The notes beneath the pieces were generated by a model. That model saw only the letters and a program-made list of their open reading frames with translations, ran no database searches and was not told where the DNA came from. 64,000 nucleotides of DNA from Toxoplasma gondii ME49 (Eukaryota; Apicomplexa; Conoidasida; Eucoccidiorida; Sarcocystidae): positions 2,773,874 to 2,837,873 of the forward strand of contig NC_031478.1 in assembly GCF_000006565.2 (NCBI RefSeq), written 5' to 3'. Each line of letters starts with the position of its first letter. The stretch's first letter is position 1. This document shows, in pieces, positions 1 through 12,652 of this stretch. The position numbers and the translations under genes are program-made.

Positions 1-2449
1 TATAGCTCAACAGCTAGCAGCTTGGCCACTTCAGCTTCTAATGAATAAGAATAGTAACTATGACGCCGCCGCCCCCCCAGTCTGCCACATCCATAGCGTA
101 AATCTAGACGTTCGTGTGAGTATAGCGAGTCTAAAATCCGGCTCGAAGGCTGTCCCCGGTGTCTCTCACAAACCACTGATGTATTATGTCACTGATGTCT
201 TCGGCACGTGCAGAAACTGTAGTGGGGAACGTTCAGCATGAGTGGCTGCAGAAAGACCCACATAGGAGGCTGCCATTCCAGTGTGTGCGTTTCGGTGCAG
301 ATAAACCATGCACTCCCTTTAATCAAAATAGCCAGCCATAGGTTGTGACGAGCCTGTCCCGGCGAACTGGAAACGGCGACTGTTTTGCCTCGTAAGCCGA
401 AATTATCCTTGTGGTTTTCTCAGTTACTGCGGTCGCTGCGTCGTGCGGATATTCTGGGAGCCGTGTTGTGTGCCTCAGGGTTGTCGGATTTCAGAACAGA
501 CGACGTTAAGATGCATTTCGTTTCGTTGATGTGTCTGTATCTAAATGGAAAAACTGTAGGGAACGAAACAGCGATATGTCGCAACCACAAGTCGCTGTGT
601 TGTGCCAGTTCATTTACGTCTACAAGGCGGTTCGGCGTATATACAGGCAGTGATGCATTTGGGGTGGGGGGCTCTTTATTTCAGGTCCTTCATTCTAACA
701 AGCTTTGGGCCAATCAATGTGCTCCTCCCTCTTGTTTTCCCTAAATGCCAGCTGGTCGGGCTTTTAGCAGCCATTCTCCTGGAGAGAGATTCCGCGTTAT
801 CTGTAGGGCGACTTGTGGTTGAACGCCTCTTGCTGCGTTATGATTTGAGAAATAACCGTGCACAGAGGTTCAGGCTCCAGGAGTGCTGCCGTAAAATGCT
901 GCCGACAAAGTCGCCCTCGTCAGGAGTGCACTCCTGGATTTTCTGTGAAAGTCTGTACTCCTTTCTGTTTGTGGCTGCGTGCCACCAGTGCAGTTTACCA
1001 TCATGTCTGTTAAGGTCCTCTGGTACCGGGGGAAAGTGGGGAGCAAAAGGGGTGGAGTCGATTTATGCGCTTCGGTGGTTGTGCGATTTTTTTTCAGGGA
1101 AACGAAGAGAACTGCGACACCAATATCAGCTGATGTGTATGGTAGCGTAAAGAAATACGTGTACAGTGGTCTCGTTCACAAGCACACAAAAAAGTCGGCG
1201 CGGCTTGGACAGAGGGTGGCTGTGTGGTGGCGCCATCTTTTCGTGGCGCCGACTTCCGTGACGGGTCGTGGGCTTCCAGCTCGAGCGTTTGGATCCTGCA
1301 AGCTTAAATTTGGAGAGTGGCTCGGTTTTGGGGAGCACACGCGCAGTCGCGACGTTTTCGCCCGTGGCGTGGTCTGTGCAGGGACGGCGAGAGGCTGCGT
1401 CAGCATCCCGAATTTTGGTCACTCGGCGGGTGACGAGTCGCGGTCTTTGCCCCACTCTCCGCGTTTCGTGTGACAAAACAGACCGAATTTCTAACGCAGA
1501 GAACGCCTGTGTTTTTCGGCACGCGCGGGCGGCGTTGAGAACGAGACAGAGATATATGAAGTATATTTCTGGTCTTTTGGTGGGGGAGGAAATGTTTTGA
1601 GGCGTCTGCCGTTTTCTCCTCCGTCTTCGGTCTGTTTCTTCCGCCTCCACTTTCTCGCTGTGTGGCCCGCCGCCTCTCCGGTTCTGTCCCTTCGTTCGAT
1701 GTTTTCTCGGTCTTTTCCGGTTTTCGTCGAGTGTTCAGCCGTTTCCCACGCCGGATTTCCATCCACTGGAGAAGTCCACGCGCCCAAAAAGTTCTTCAAA
1801 AACGCGGGAGTGAGCGCCGCTTTTGTTGCCCCATCAGTGGATCTCCCCCCCCCCCCTCCCCGCGCCGGCTTTTTTGGCCCAGCCTATGCGATATTTGCAT
1901 ATCGTACGGGTATTTCTGCATTTGATCAGCGGTATACGCGACGTTCTGCGTCTCAACAGTTCGCGTGGTCCGATTCTCCACGGTTCGCATTTTTTCTGCA
2001 TTTCTGCCCCGTTCCCACGGCGTCGTACCCGGTCCGTGGTTCCCGCAGAAATCACGCACTTGTCTACGCAGGCGCGTCCCTCCGTCCTGATAAGGTGTCA
2101 CTCCCGTGTCCTGCAGATATCCTGTTCTTCGTGACATTTCGGGAAGGAAAAACGCAGGGGTCGTTTCCTCCAAGCCGAAATCTGTGCACTGCGACCGTTA
2201 GCTCTCGACTCGTCTTCGCAGTGGTCCACGCGTGCATCTACCCAGCCAGGGAGTAGACCCTCTGCACAAAGTTGTGGAATCGACGGAGAATCTGAGGTGT
2301 TCCCTTTTCGCTTCGTTGTCTGTTCCGTTCCCCACCTAACTTTTTTATTCGCGTCGCACCGTTCAGGAGCATCCACCCTCCCGTGGCTGGCAGCGCATCC
2401 ACAGGCACACCCTTGCCCACGAAGCCGTGTTCATTTACCATCTAGAACC
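1..2449. other. Upstream region and 5' leader of the poly(A)-binding protein gene
   Basis: I see no gene here. The open frames are short, overlap on both strands and mostly lack an ATG or a coding-like composition. The right half, from roughly 1600, is pyrimidine-rich on the + strand and includes a poly-C run at about 1845-1856. This fits a promoter and long 5' leader for the gene that starts at 2450. A 5' end of a divergent gene to the left cannot be excluded. Confidence 0.5.
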
Positions 2450-4756
2450 ATGGCAACTGCGTCTCCCGTCGTTGCACCGTCCTCGCCGGCTTCTGCTCCG
2501 TCCCAGCCGAGCCCGATGCCCGCGTCGAACGCGGGAGCCGACGTTCCTGCTTCGGGAACTGGAGGCCACCAAGCTGCGGCAGACCACACAGCTGGAAACG
2601 CAAATGTCAGTGGTGGTGTGTCGGGAACGACTACGGCGCCTGCTGGTCAGCGCCCGAACGGCGGAATGAATGCGGGCGCGGCGAACTTTGTGTCGCCTTC
2701 GCTGTACGTCGGCGACCTGCATCAGGACGTGACGGAGGCGATGCTGTTCGAAGTCTTCAACTCGGTGGGTCCTGTCACGAGCATTCGTGTCTGCCGCGAC
2801 ACGGTCACCCGGCGGAGCTTGGGGTACGCGTACGTGAACTACCAGGGAATCCAGGACGCGGAGCGCAGCTTGGACACGCTGAACTACACTGTGATCAAGG
2901 GCCAACCTTGCCGAATCATGTGGTGCCACAGAGACCCGTCGCTGCGGAAGAGCGGGAACGGGAACATCTTTGTGAAGAACCTGGACAAGAACATCGACAA
3001 CAAGGCGCTGTATGACACTTTCAGTCTGTTCGGCAACATCTTGTCCTGCAAGGTCGCCGTTGATGATAACGGTCACAGCAAGGGCTACGGCTTCGTCCAC
3101 TACGAGAACGAGGAGAGCGCGCGGTCGGCGATTGACAAAGTGAATGGGATGCTGATCGGCGGCAAGACTGTGTATGTCGGCCCTTTCATTCGCCGGGCGG
3201 AACGCGACAACCTCGCGGAAGCCAAGTACACGAACGTGTACATCAAGAACATGCCTTCCGCCTGGGAAGACGAGTCCCGCCTCAGAGAGACCTTCTCCAA
3301 GTTCGGCTCGATCACTTCCCTTGTGGTCAGGAAGGACCCGAAGGGCCGTCTTTTCGCCTTTTGCAACTTCGCTGACCACGACAGCGCGAAGGCCGCTGTG
3401 GAGGCGTTGAACGGGAAACGCGTGACCGACGCAGGCGCGATCAAGGAGGGAGAAGACAGTGGCGCGGAAGAGAAGGAGGAAGAGGGACAGAAGCGCGAGG
3501 GCGACCAGATCTTGTTCGTCGGACCTCACCAGAGCAAGGCGCACCGGTCTGCGATGCTTCGTGCCAAGTTCGAGCAGATGAACCAGGACCGCAACGACCG
3601 ATTTCAGGGCGTGAACCTGTACATCAAGAACATGGACGACAGCATCGATGACGAGAAACTGCGTCAGCTGTTCGAGCCATTCGGCTCCATCACGAGTGCC
3701 AAAGTGATGCGCGACGAGCGCGGCGTTTCCCGGTGCTTCGGCTTCGTGTGCTTCATGTCTCCGGAAGAGGCCACCAAGGCGGTCACTGAGATGCACCTCA
3801 AGCTTGTCAAGGGCAAGCCGCTCTACGTTGGCCTCGCCGAGCGTCGCGAACAGCGGCTGATGCGCCTGCAACAGCGCTTCAGGCTGCCGTCCCTCCGGCC
3901 TGCAGCGGCTGCCCTCCCGGGCAACGTTGCAGCTGCCGCAGCAGCTGCCCAGCTGCAGTACGGCGGCGGAGCGCCTCAGCTCCAAGGCTTTGCCGCCGGT
4001 CCGGGTGCGATGTATGCGCCGCGTCCCCTCATGGGCTTCTCGCCGCATCCGCACCAAGTCACTGCGCCCATGCTGCCCTGGAGACAGCAGCAGGCTGCAG
4101 CAGCTGGCGCACAGTTCGCCTCTCAGGGCGTCCCGATGCGGCCGCAACTGGGCCCCCTGCAGCACCTCTACGGGCAGACAAACGCTGCCGCGGCGGCTGT
4201 GGCCGCGGGCATGCATGCAGCGGCCGCTGGCGGACCGCCCATGCAGATGCTCCAGCAGCAACAGCGCGGTGGCCACCGCGGAGGCATGGGCCGCCAGGGC
4301 GGCGCAGGCCCGGTTCTGAACGGGAACAAGCAACACATGATTGGCCCGAAGCCTGGAGCTGGACAGCAGCAGCCTCAGGGCGGACCTGGCAGCTTCAAGT
4401 TCACTCCGCAAGTGAGGAACCAGAGACTGGATCAACAGATGCAGCCGCCGGCCTCTGTTCCGGCCCCGCACAACCACCACCAAGTGATGATGGAGCAGTC
4501 TCAGCAGCTCCTCATGAACCCCGATGCGCCGCTGACAGCCGCCGCCCTTGCGGCCGCGCAGCCTTCGATGCAGAAGCAGATGCTTGGAGAAAAGCTCTTT
4601 CCCCTGATTGCACGCTACCAGCCTGAACTGGCCGGGAAGATCACGGGCATGATGCTGGAGATGGACAACGCCGAGTTGTTGATTCTCCTAGAGAGTGAGG
4701 CCCAACTAAAGGCCAAGGTGGACGAAGCTTTGAGGGTGCTTCAGCAGGCGAGTTGA
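2450..4756 (+). CDS. PABP: Cytoplasmic poly(A)-binding protein (4 RRMs + MLLE)
   Basis: This intronless gene encodes 768 residues. The start at 2450 is ACCATGG; the frame is open further upstream but only from a non-ATG codon. Four RNA-recognition motifs follow an Ala/Ser/Pro-rich N-terminus: RRM1 about 83-160 (RNP2 LYVGDL), RRM2 about 171-248 (IFVKNL, KGYGFVHY), RRM3 about 262-360 (VYIKNM) and RRM4 about 387-463 (LYIKNM, CFGFVCF). A long Ala/Gln/Gly/Pro-rich linker runs from about 480 to 690. The C-terminus carries an MLLE (PABC) domain with GEKLFPLI and GKITGMMLEMDNAELLILLE. In known PABPs the RRMs bind mRNA poly(A) tails and MLLE binds PAM2 motifs of translation and decay factors, mainly in the cytoplasm. 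RRM3 carries an unusual acidic insertion of about 28 residues before its last strand. The length and domain order match canonical cytoplasmic PABP. Confidence 0.97.
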   Translation: MATASPVVAPSSPASAPSQPSPMPASNAGADVPASGTGGHQAAADHTAGNANVSGGVSGTTTAPAGQRPNGGMNAGAANFVSPSLYVGDLHQDVTEAMLFEVFNSVGPVTSIRVCRDTVTRRSLGYAYVNYQGIQDAERSLDTLNYTVIKGQPCRIMWCHRDPSLRKSGNGNIFVKNLDKNIDNKALYDTFSLFGNILSCKVAVDDNGHSKGYGFVHYENEESARSAIDKVNGMLIGGKTVYVGPFIRRAERDNLAEAKYTNVYIKNMPSAWEDESRLRETFSKFGSITSLVVRKDPKGRLFAFCNFADHDSAKAAVEALNGKRVTDAGAIKEGEDSGAEEKEEEGQKREGDQILFVGPHQSKAHRSAMLRAKFEQMNQDRNDRFQGVNLYIKNMDDSIDDEKLRQLFEPFGSITSAKVMRDERGVSRCFGFVCFMSPEEATKAVTEMHLKLVKGKPLYVGLAERREQRLMRLQQRFRLPSLRPAAAALPGNVAAAAAAAQLQYGGGAPQLQGFAAGPGAMYAPRPLMGFSPHPHQVTAPMLPWRQQQAAAAGAQFASQGVPMRPQLGPLQHLYGQTNAAAAAVAAGMHAAAAGGPPMQMLQQQQRGGHRGGMGRQGGAGPVLNGNKQHMIGPKPGAGQQQPQGGPGSFKFTPQVRNQRLDQQMQPPASVPAPHNHHQVMMEQSQQLLMNPDAPLTAAALAAAQPSMQKQMLGEKLFPLIARYQPELAGKITGMMLEMDNAELLILLESEAQLKAKVDEALRVLQQAS

Positions 4757-7700
4757 ATGCAAAACCGGTGAACCGAAGAGACGCAGAGAGACGCGAATCC
4801 CTCTGGCATGCGCACCAGGGTTCTTGCCTGACGATGTTTCCCTGCCTTCGTTCTGTGTCAGTGCTTCGGCTCTGTAAGACGCACTGGTGATTGCGAGTGT
4901 ACAGAGAGTCGTGTAGTGACAGGTAGGCATCGGCCTAGGCTCCGACTGGTCCTGTTCTGTAGAAACATCTGTTATTTGAAGGAACGTACGATGGAGGCGG
5001 TTCCTGTGGAAGCCGAGGACCGTGAAGGAAAAAAGGAAAGAGAAGGCGGACAGCTTCTTCCGCACACTCGAGGCAGTCTGTCGGGGTTGGTGAAAGCCAG
5101 GAGTGACCGGTGTCGCGGGGTACACATCTGTACGAAAAACGCGGCACTCGATTGTGTTCTCTCAGCTTGCGTGTTTGTGTCATGATGTCTCCAAGGACGG
5201 AGAGGAGGAGTGAAGTGCAAGGTATGCGACAACGCTGAGAGCGTGTAGTGGAACATGGGAAGAAAAACGAATGGATGACTGCTTGAGCGGTTTTTCGTCG
5301 TGGCCACAGCTCGCTATGCGATTCAGTGGCGGACGCGTCTTCGGAATTCGAGGCGGAGTTCGTGAGGATGGCACATGCTCGCCGACAGTCTTGCCCAGTC
5401 GTCTTCTGTAAGCTGTTTGTTTTGTAGCGGAGAGACTACAAGGTGTTCCGAGTGTCTTCGCGCACTGTTTGGTAGAGTTCCATTGCCTGGGGGGAGGTCG
5501 CTGTGGAACAGGAAGTGGTCAGTATGTCTGTCGGATGTATCGCAAGGAGACAGGCAATACGGAAGCGAAGAGTGGACTGGGAAATTGAAGCGACAAGTGA
5601 GAGACATATTTGGGGAACGGGGTAAGGGTGGTGAATGATCGGCTGGTGGGGTTAATCAGGCGAAGGTTAAGTTCTGCACATGGTCAACGAAGAGAAAAAG
5701 ACCAGAGTATGGGTGAGCTGCACACATGCACAAGGTTGAGACAAAGATCGGTATGGAAGTGATTATTTCGCGTCCACTTTGTTTCTCTCCTTGGGTCCAC
5801 TAGTGTATTCCCATAACAGTTGAATTCCCTTCGACCGTGAACGTATCCCCTGGGGACAGATTTGACATGAGCTGCATGTGTCGGTTTCTGGGAGTGGGGC
5901 AATCCCTAATCGCAGGGAGCCCCGGTACAAAAGAGCAGAGAACTGGAGACTGCTCGGCTCCCTCAGTGGGTCGTTTGCTTTCCGTGTGTTGCTTGGATTA
6001 CGACATTTTCCGCCGTCTTTGGAAGCAAAGCAAAGAACTTGGTGCGTCGGCACCACCCTATGGGCCTTCAAGTTGTAAAGCAGCGGAACAGTTTGAGCGG
6101 ACGCCGATTAACCGTAGGCGGGACGCGAGAGAAACGTGAGGTCTCCACGCAGCAAGCATCAATATCGAAATGGTCATCGAACATCATGTGTTTTCTTATT
6201 ACTCGAATAGCAATCGTATGCCTGTCCGAAGGGTCGAGCAACGGCAGGGTTTTGTTTCTTGTCAAATTTCAGCTGTTCTGCCCATGATAAATACCGAGCA
6301 CACCCGCGTCAGATTTAGTAGTAGGAATATGCTCTTGCTGTAGTAACAACTTCGCCCAGCAGAGCAAGCCATCTCATTCTCAGGTTTAATTTGCACTAGC
6401 TTAGCGAGAGCTGGGGGCTTTTTCTCTTCCCGGAATTGTCGGTATATGCTTGTTTGTTAAACCGGCACGAGTCATAGAATCAGCACGTCTTATGAACGAA
6501 GTTCACGGACCTGCAGGGAGAGTGCCTTCGCTGTTCCGTAACCGATTGTCTCTAGCGGTACGTGTATCCCGACGTTTTTCTGTTTGCAAAGATGTGAGCA
6601 GATAGGTCTGGACAGCACAGTCAATTGATCAATTTAAATGTTCGAGCGAATATCGCTTCAGTGCTAAGCATGAAGGACCCTTGCCAGTCGCATTTTTTCG
6701 GAACACCCCCGTAAAAAAATCGGGCAAACTGCCGAAGGCGTTTTTAACCGCAAAAGTTGGCAACCGTTATTCATTCCCATTTCCTGATAACAGTTGATTA
6801 ACTGACGCACCGGCAAACAGGAGCGTCTAGATCTACCGAAAGCCAAAAATGGGCAAGACCATCTTCACTCAACAGTACCAGCAAGACAGAACCTTGCCAA
6901 AGTGGATACTCCAGTTGAATTTCAGTTGTCCGCTGATAGAATCTACCTGAGGCAGGCGGTTTGGTGGCCATACCTCTGAAGAAGAATCCCACAGTCAAAT
7001 GGCGCCAGCAGCCCACGGGAAAATTCTTCCGTTTCAGGCAAGCCTCCAAAGGAACAAACAGCTATTTGTTTCGTGCAGCACAAAGTTTCGTTAGCCCTGT
7101 TCTCACTGACTTGCATCGGGATGCTGTCAGCGAAAAATTCCAAGAGTTTTCTTAGTGGCATCTTCTGCGTTGTGATAATTGGGTGGCGGTCGCTGGGGCT
7201 TGAGAACTGCCCATGGAGGCACAACAGGGCCGGTCGGGAAGCATCCCTTTGTCGGATTTGTCCCAGGTCTTCTGAAAATACAAGAATAAAGTGAAAAGGT
7301 GGGGTAACCTGCTTTTTGAGAAATGAATGACTAGTGTTTATACCCGCGTGGCGACCAGCTGCCACATCGATCGTTTCGTTCAGACAACGCTACCACAACA
7401 TTGAATATCAATCGTCACAGCAATAAAAGTGTTGTTTGTATATGCAGGGCTCCTTCACGGCTGCCAGCGCGCTACTTCCGAATGAGTCACAAGAGGTGCC
7501 GCTCACCGGGGGTTCCTCGTCAGACACGATCTCCCTTGTAGGTTGTCCTCAAAGTCGCCGAATGTGTCTCTGTTTGGGTCATGTGTTAGCTTGTACAATC
7601 TGTCGTCGAACTGTGTGTTGCGGTGGAGCACGTCATGTCTCATTGTCGGGACGTGGCCGCCGTAACCAGAGGGCATACAGCTTTTCACGTGAGTCTCTAG

Positions 7701-10700
7701 CTGGAAGCATGGATAACAGATTAGATGAGTAAAGAGTCTTCAGGCACGTGCGTGACTCTGAAATTATTCTAGAGGAAGGAAAGTAGGGCTAAGCCACATC
7801 AGTACTGCTCTGCCAAGATGCACCTCTGCGACACTGCAGATGGTCGCACACCCTCATTGAATGGATAAACTGCCGTACAGGCAGCTTCAGCTTGATCACA
7901 CGAAGGAATAGTGTGTTACTGAGGAAGATTGAAGTGCATGTCTGACCAAGTTAGCGGACACGGTAGGCCACAGAACTCACGCTGTCCTAAAATAGCCCGT
8001 ATTCTCATACATAACGCTGACGTCGATGACTCCTGGGATACGGAATCCAACTGTGAAAGAGAAACAACAGGCATCGTTATCTAGATGTATATTTGGATAT
8101 CGGACTGGAGATTACAAGCGTCTGTGGAGACTCCATGGTGAGCTATTCAATGGGGAAGCTGTGTTACGGAACTGGTCGATCAAAGGGTGCTGGAAACACA
8201 GGTGAACTGGTGGCAAAGGAGCGTTTCTTCTTGTCAAGAGAAGGAGGTATGCATGCTTATCCTGCGATTCCGTTCGCTTGAGAGGTGCCTAAGCATTAGC
8301 GCGGCCAACACGTTCAACTCACCAGCACATTCATTCACGAGCCATATTTCGATGAGGAAAGAAAGAGATTCACGTGTCGAAGACACGGGAGGACGGTGTC
8401 GTCATGGAAGACTTGCCGGGTCCTCGTGGATACTTAGAACCGTTTTTGTACAGACCTACTACTTACGCCTTGAGTCATATCAGCGGTCGATGTCCGATAT
8501 GCATTCAAGTCTCGAACGCGTAGCTGCGAATCGAGCATTCCAGCTTTGACTGCTGCTGTAATCTTGGCCTGAGGACTAGACGGGAGGATGCCACCTCCAT
8601 CGGGTTTGTTAAGGTTGTACGTGACTGGAAGCATCCTGAAAGCCCAGGTCCAACGCTTGCTTCGACAGAAGGTAAACCTGGATTTTTCTTCACTTTTAGG
8701 CGGCTCTTCACTTCAACCTCTATCCTGTGACGGCGAATCCTGTGGCGGCGAAGTATCCGACAGGGGGACGCAAGTTTTTCTCTCTGTAATTTTCTCGCTG
8801 CTGATCCGTACCTTGCCCTGGGCAAGAGACCATTTAAGATTCACGTAAATCCGAATTCTCTGTTGTGGAATGAATTTGTGGACGTGCAGGCAGGAGTTTG
8901 ACACCAGGGAAACGCAGTGAATGAACGGCCGCAGTTCATTCAAAGAAAGGTATTCAAGGCTGCGTTGGCATCTTCGCGGAAAGACCGCTCTACTACAATG
9001 CATTTGCGTTAAACGGGGCTGCGGCTCAAAAGCCCATGGCATGTTTTCGGTCGGGGGGGGGGGGCGACCGCTACGAGGGGCCCACAAGACAAATGACGCG
9101 CCGCGAATCGAACGAATTCGTGCTCTTCTCCGTCCAATATTACACTCCCGCAAAAACTGTTGGCGAAACTGTCGGTCGCTGAACCTGGAAACGTCTCCTT
9201 GTCTCGTGACGACCAAGTTACAAATTATAGTAGTAGTTGTAGGAATGGTAGAGCAACACCGCTCCGTGCAGATCAGCACAGGTAGTTACGGCGGGTCTGC
9301 ATCATTTTTGAAGAGCGAGGGCCAGCCAGAGCAGTGTGAATTCCGCGCAGAAATCTCCGTAGAGCTCAGCGGTCTCGTATCGGGTACTGCACTGAGTCGA
9401 CAAGTTTGTTTGCGCGTCACAGCATTCCGCATAAGCTTCCATTTAGTCCATTTCGTCCTCAAAATGCTGTCCAAATCAGCATTCAAAAGAAGCCCTAACT
9501 CTGTATAGCGGTAATTACTTGGAATGAGGCCACCGCCAGTTGTGAGTATGAGCCGTCAACATGCCAGTTCCATACATACCCGGTAATTGAGTTGTATTAC
9601 GACACCGCATTCTCACTGCCCAGAAGACTGCCAAGTATGTGCCGAGCGAGATGTTCCGCAAAAGACAATTTCCGTTTGCAGCAGTTTATATAAAAAAGGC
9701 ATACATGGTACCTGGAAGAATGGTTTGTTGCAATATCCCGCCACTCGTTACGACGATGAGAAACGGGCATAATACATGACTTGTCCGAGTCTTACGCATG
9801 TCATGAAAACAGAACTCTGCGCGTGATGAAAGGCTTCTTGCGAAACACACATTCAAAGCACTATAACAAGAAGACGACCGGCTCACCAACTTCACTTCTT
9901 ACGCGCTTTGCAACCTTTTCAATCGTGAATTGTGCAGTATCACTTTCGGTTGACTCATGTTTTCCACTTCACAAGCTGCTTTCTGCTGACTATTTCCCAT
10001 TCCTCGTTGCTGTGCAAGATACGGAAAGAGTACTTCAGTGTCAGATGAGAGACGACGGCAATTACCGAGACGGCTATACTCAGCGTTTTAACCCAGTCTG
10101 CATTTAATAGATACACAGGGAGACAGTAAGACACTATTACACGACTTCGAGCTTGAGAGGGGACAATCCAGAAAGCACCGTTGGGCGAGTTTTTTCATTT
10201 CCACCAGACAGCATGGAACTGCTACCGCAGATAGTTCTTCAAAGTGGAATTTCTACGTGGAACACAGGAACCTTTTACGTCCTTTGCAGAATAGGATCCT
10301 GATTACAGAGGAGAGAGAAGTCAGTATCAGAAGACGCAGTAAAAATCAGTCTCCGACAACGTTGCAGGCGGACGTAACTACAAGCTTGTCTTGCAGATGA
10401 CAGACAACTATTGGCTTCCTTTGTTCCACCGGATGGGGCTCTGATGTCAGCCTCAAAAGCATCTGTTATGCTTATAAGACAGATGAGAGAAGGACGTTCT
10501 GCGTTGAGATTGCTGCAGAGAGCCACTTCCAAGGTATTTCCCGGAACGCCGGCATTCTACCGCTGATACAATTTCTCCTCTGATGAGACCACAACACGCG
10601 ACGGTTATATTGGACTTAATTTTTCCTTCAACTTTTTACCCGCCTGTGCCACTTGAAATATTTTTCGAAGACAAAGTAAGAGGAGCACACAAACACAGCG

Positions 10701-12652
10701 CAGACAAATGGAATCAGCCTGTGTGTAACAGCTGTCGTGCCCTCCTATTCCCACAAGCCTCCGTGGCCCTACCGAAGAAGAGCGAAATCTCGTTCAGGAA
10801 CTTCCTCCAGAGTCTCTGTGCCGGGACTCTTGAGATGGGCATAGCAGTCTCCAGTTTTACGCCCACGGACACACTGTTCGAGCTGCATGCCTGATTATAC
10901 GAACGAAGATGAACAAAATACACGCTGCAGGAAGAGCGGGGCTCGACAGGGCGCACTGAGGGTTGCCTAGTCTGTCATTAAGCCTGTCGTTGGTTCCATC
11001 TTCAGGTCTGGTGAATAATCCGTCTGTTTGAGTACTGCGGCTCACCGTGTCACCCGGATAATCCCTTTAATCAAGTGCGCGGCACCGAAGTGGAAAACCT
11101 GACAAAATTCCGCTTTCCCCTCCCGGCACCTGTCTCTCACAAATTACTCATCTTGCTAGCGTTCTGAACGGTTGTTTCGCGCTCTCTAGCTTCTGCCGCC
11201 ACCCCAGGTCCTGGGTTTTCTGCACGGCTGTCGGCTCCAAGGCGCATGAACCACTCGCTTGCCCTGGGGGTTTTCATGCGAACCCCCAAAACGACTCAGC
11301 TCTCCGCATCTAAATGTTGCCGTTGTGTACCTTCTTTCTTTCTGCCTTCCCTCCTCTTCCACTTTTTCGGTGGAGGTGTTCTGCTTCCGCCTTCTGTCTA
11401 CTTATGCATTCACTGTCTCTCTCTCTCTCTGCGGACGGTGTCCGAGGCCGTTCGGTTTGGGCAGCCCTAGTCCTGGCGCTTGCCAGGCTGGTTTTCTTTG
11501 CGGGAGAGCAGCTTCGATCGTGGGTAGAACCGCCCTTATTCCATCTTTTTCTTGGACAAAAAGGGACATGTCCAAAAGACAAGCTTTCCCGATTCAAGAC
11601 ATGGGGACTGCGCGCGATATCTTTCGTCTACTCCGGCGTTACTGGTACGCCGATGCAGCAGCCCAGCCAGCTTATCGAGTACGAACCTCGTCTTTCGTGT
11701 TTGCACTGTTTCCGCTCATTTCGTGAAATTCCCTTCTTCCATCGGGCTCTTCTGCGAAACATTGCGCTCTTTTCCAGCGTGAAGTTTTACGTGTGGACAC
11801 TTTCATGTGGAATTTCATCTCCGTCCTCTTCACCAGACTGCAATGCTCCTCGCTTATGGCCTGGACAGCTCGCCGAAATCTTGATTGGAACTGTCCAGAG
11901 TTTTCTCAATTGCGGAATGTGAAGTCTGTCGTGTCGTGTAACGGGTTGGGTCTCGAGGGACAAGGCTGTCATCTTTTGTGGAAAGACAGGGTTGCCCGGG
12001 ACATTCTCTGCCGGTGAATCTTCCGGGTACATCCGGGCCTCTCGCCAGCTTACGTTTACTGTCTGTGCTGCCCGATAAAGAAGCAAGAACATTTCTTCGT
12101 GATTTTTTTCCGTGCCACCGTCTAGTTTCGAATGAATTATATGGTGTGTCTACAAGCTGGAAGGGCTGAGCGAAAAACAGCCTGCCTACAGTGAGGCTTT
12201 TTGGCGTCCGTTTCTCCGGGAGCCCCACCGTCCTGGAGGAGTTTACTTCAATTCAGTTCCTCGCTGCGACTATTTCATTTCACTTTCTCAGAGGTGGAAT
12301 ACCGTGGTTTTCCAGCCCTCTGGCATGAACAGGTTTCCTATGAGTTCCGTCTTGAATTTTCCATGCAGCTTGCGCATCTGTCCTATTACCTTTCCCCCCT
12401 CGCCTTCAGTGCACACGAGAAGACAGTTCTCAATAGGAGCCCGCCCGCAGTTGAAGAGGAGCGAACTATATTGCTGTGGCTCCTCGCCTTACGGCTGCAT
12501 GCTCACAGGCTCAGCGGGCAGATGCGCCGGCTCACTGATGCTCTATCAACCACCGTCAGCAGAACTCCCTTTACAACCGGTGGATTCGAAAAATTCGACA
12601 AAGCCGAGGAAAGTAGACGGTTCTGGCACGTACGAATGTTTCAGTCGCTCTG
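4757..12652. other. 7.9 kb gap between the PABP and phosphodiesterase genes
   Basis: This stretch must hold the PABP 3' UTR on the left and the phosphodiesterase promoter and leader on the right. The final 1.5 kb (about 11100-12650) becomes pyrimidine-rich, as in other leaders in this window. The middle, about 5800-11000, is more AT-rich than the genes. It holds only short scattered open frames, no donor/acceptor pair joining coding-like frames, and no tRNA-like box that I can recognise. A run of 12-14 G lies at about 9051-9064. A non-coding transcript is possible but nothing in the sequence demonstrates one. Confidence 0.45.

Noticed and set aside
2435..4483. 682-codon open frame on the reverse strand opposite the poly(A)-binding protein gene
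   Set aside because: It is an antisense shadow of a GC-rich coding frame. It starts at a non-ATG codon, has no recognisable domain, and the forward frame is certainly the gene.
12201..12651. 150-codon + strand frame just upstream of the phosphodiesterase start
   Set aside because: It begins with a non-ATG codon, stops where the gene starts and has leader-like composition. I treat it as 5' UTR.
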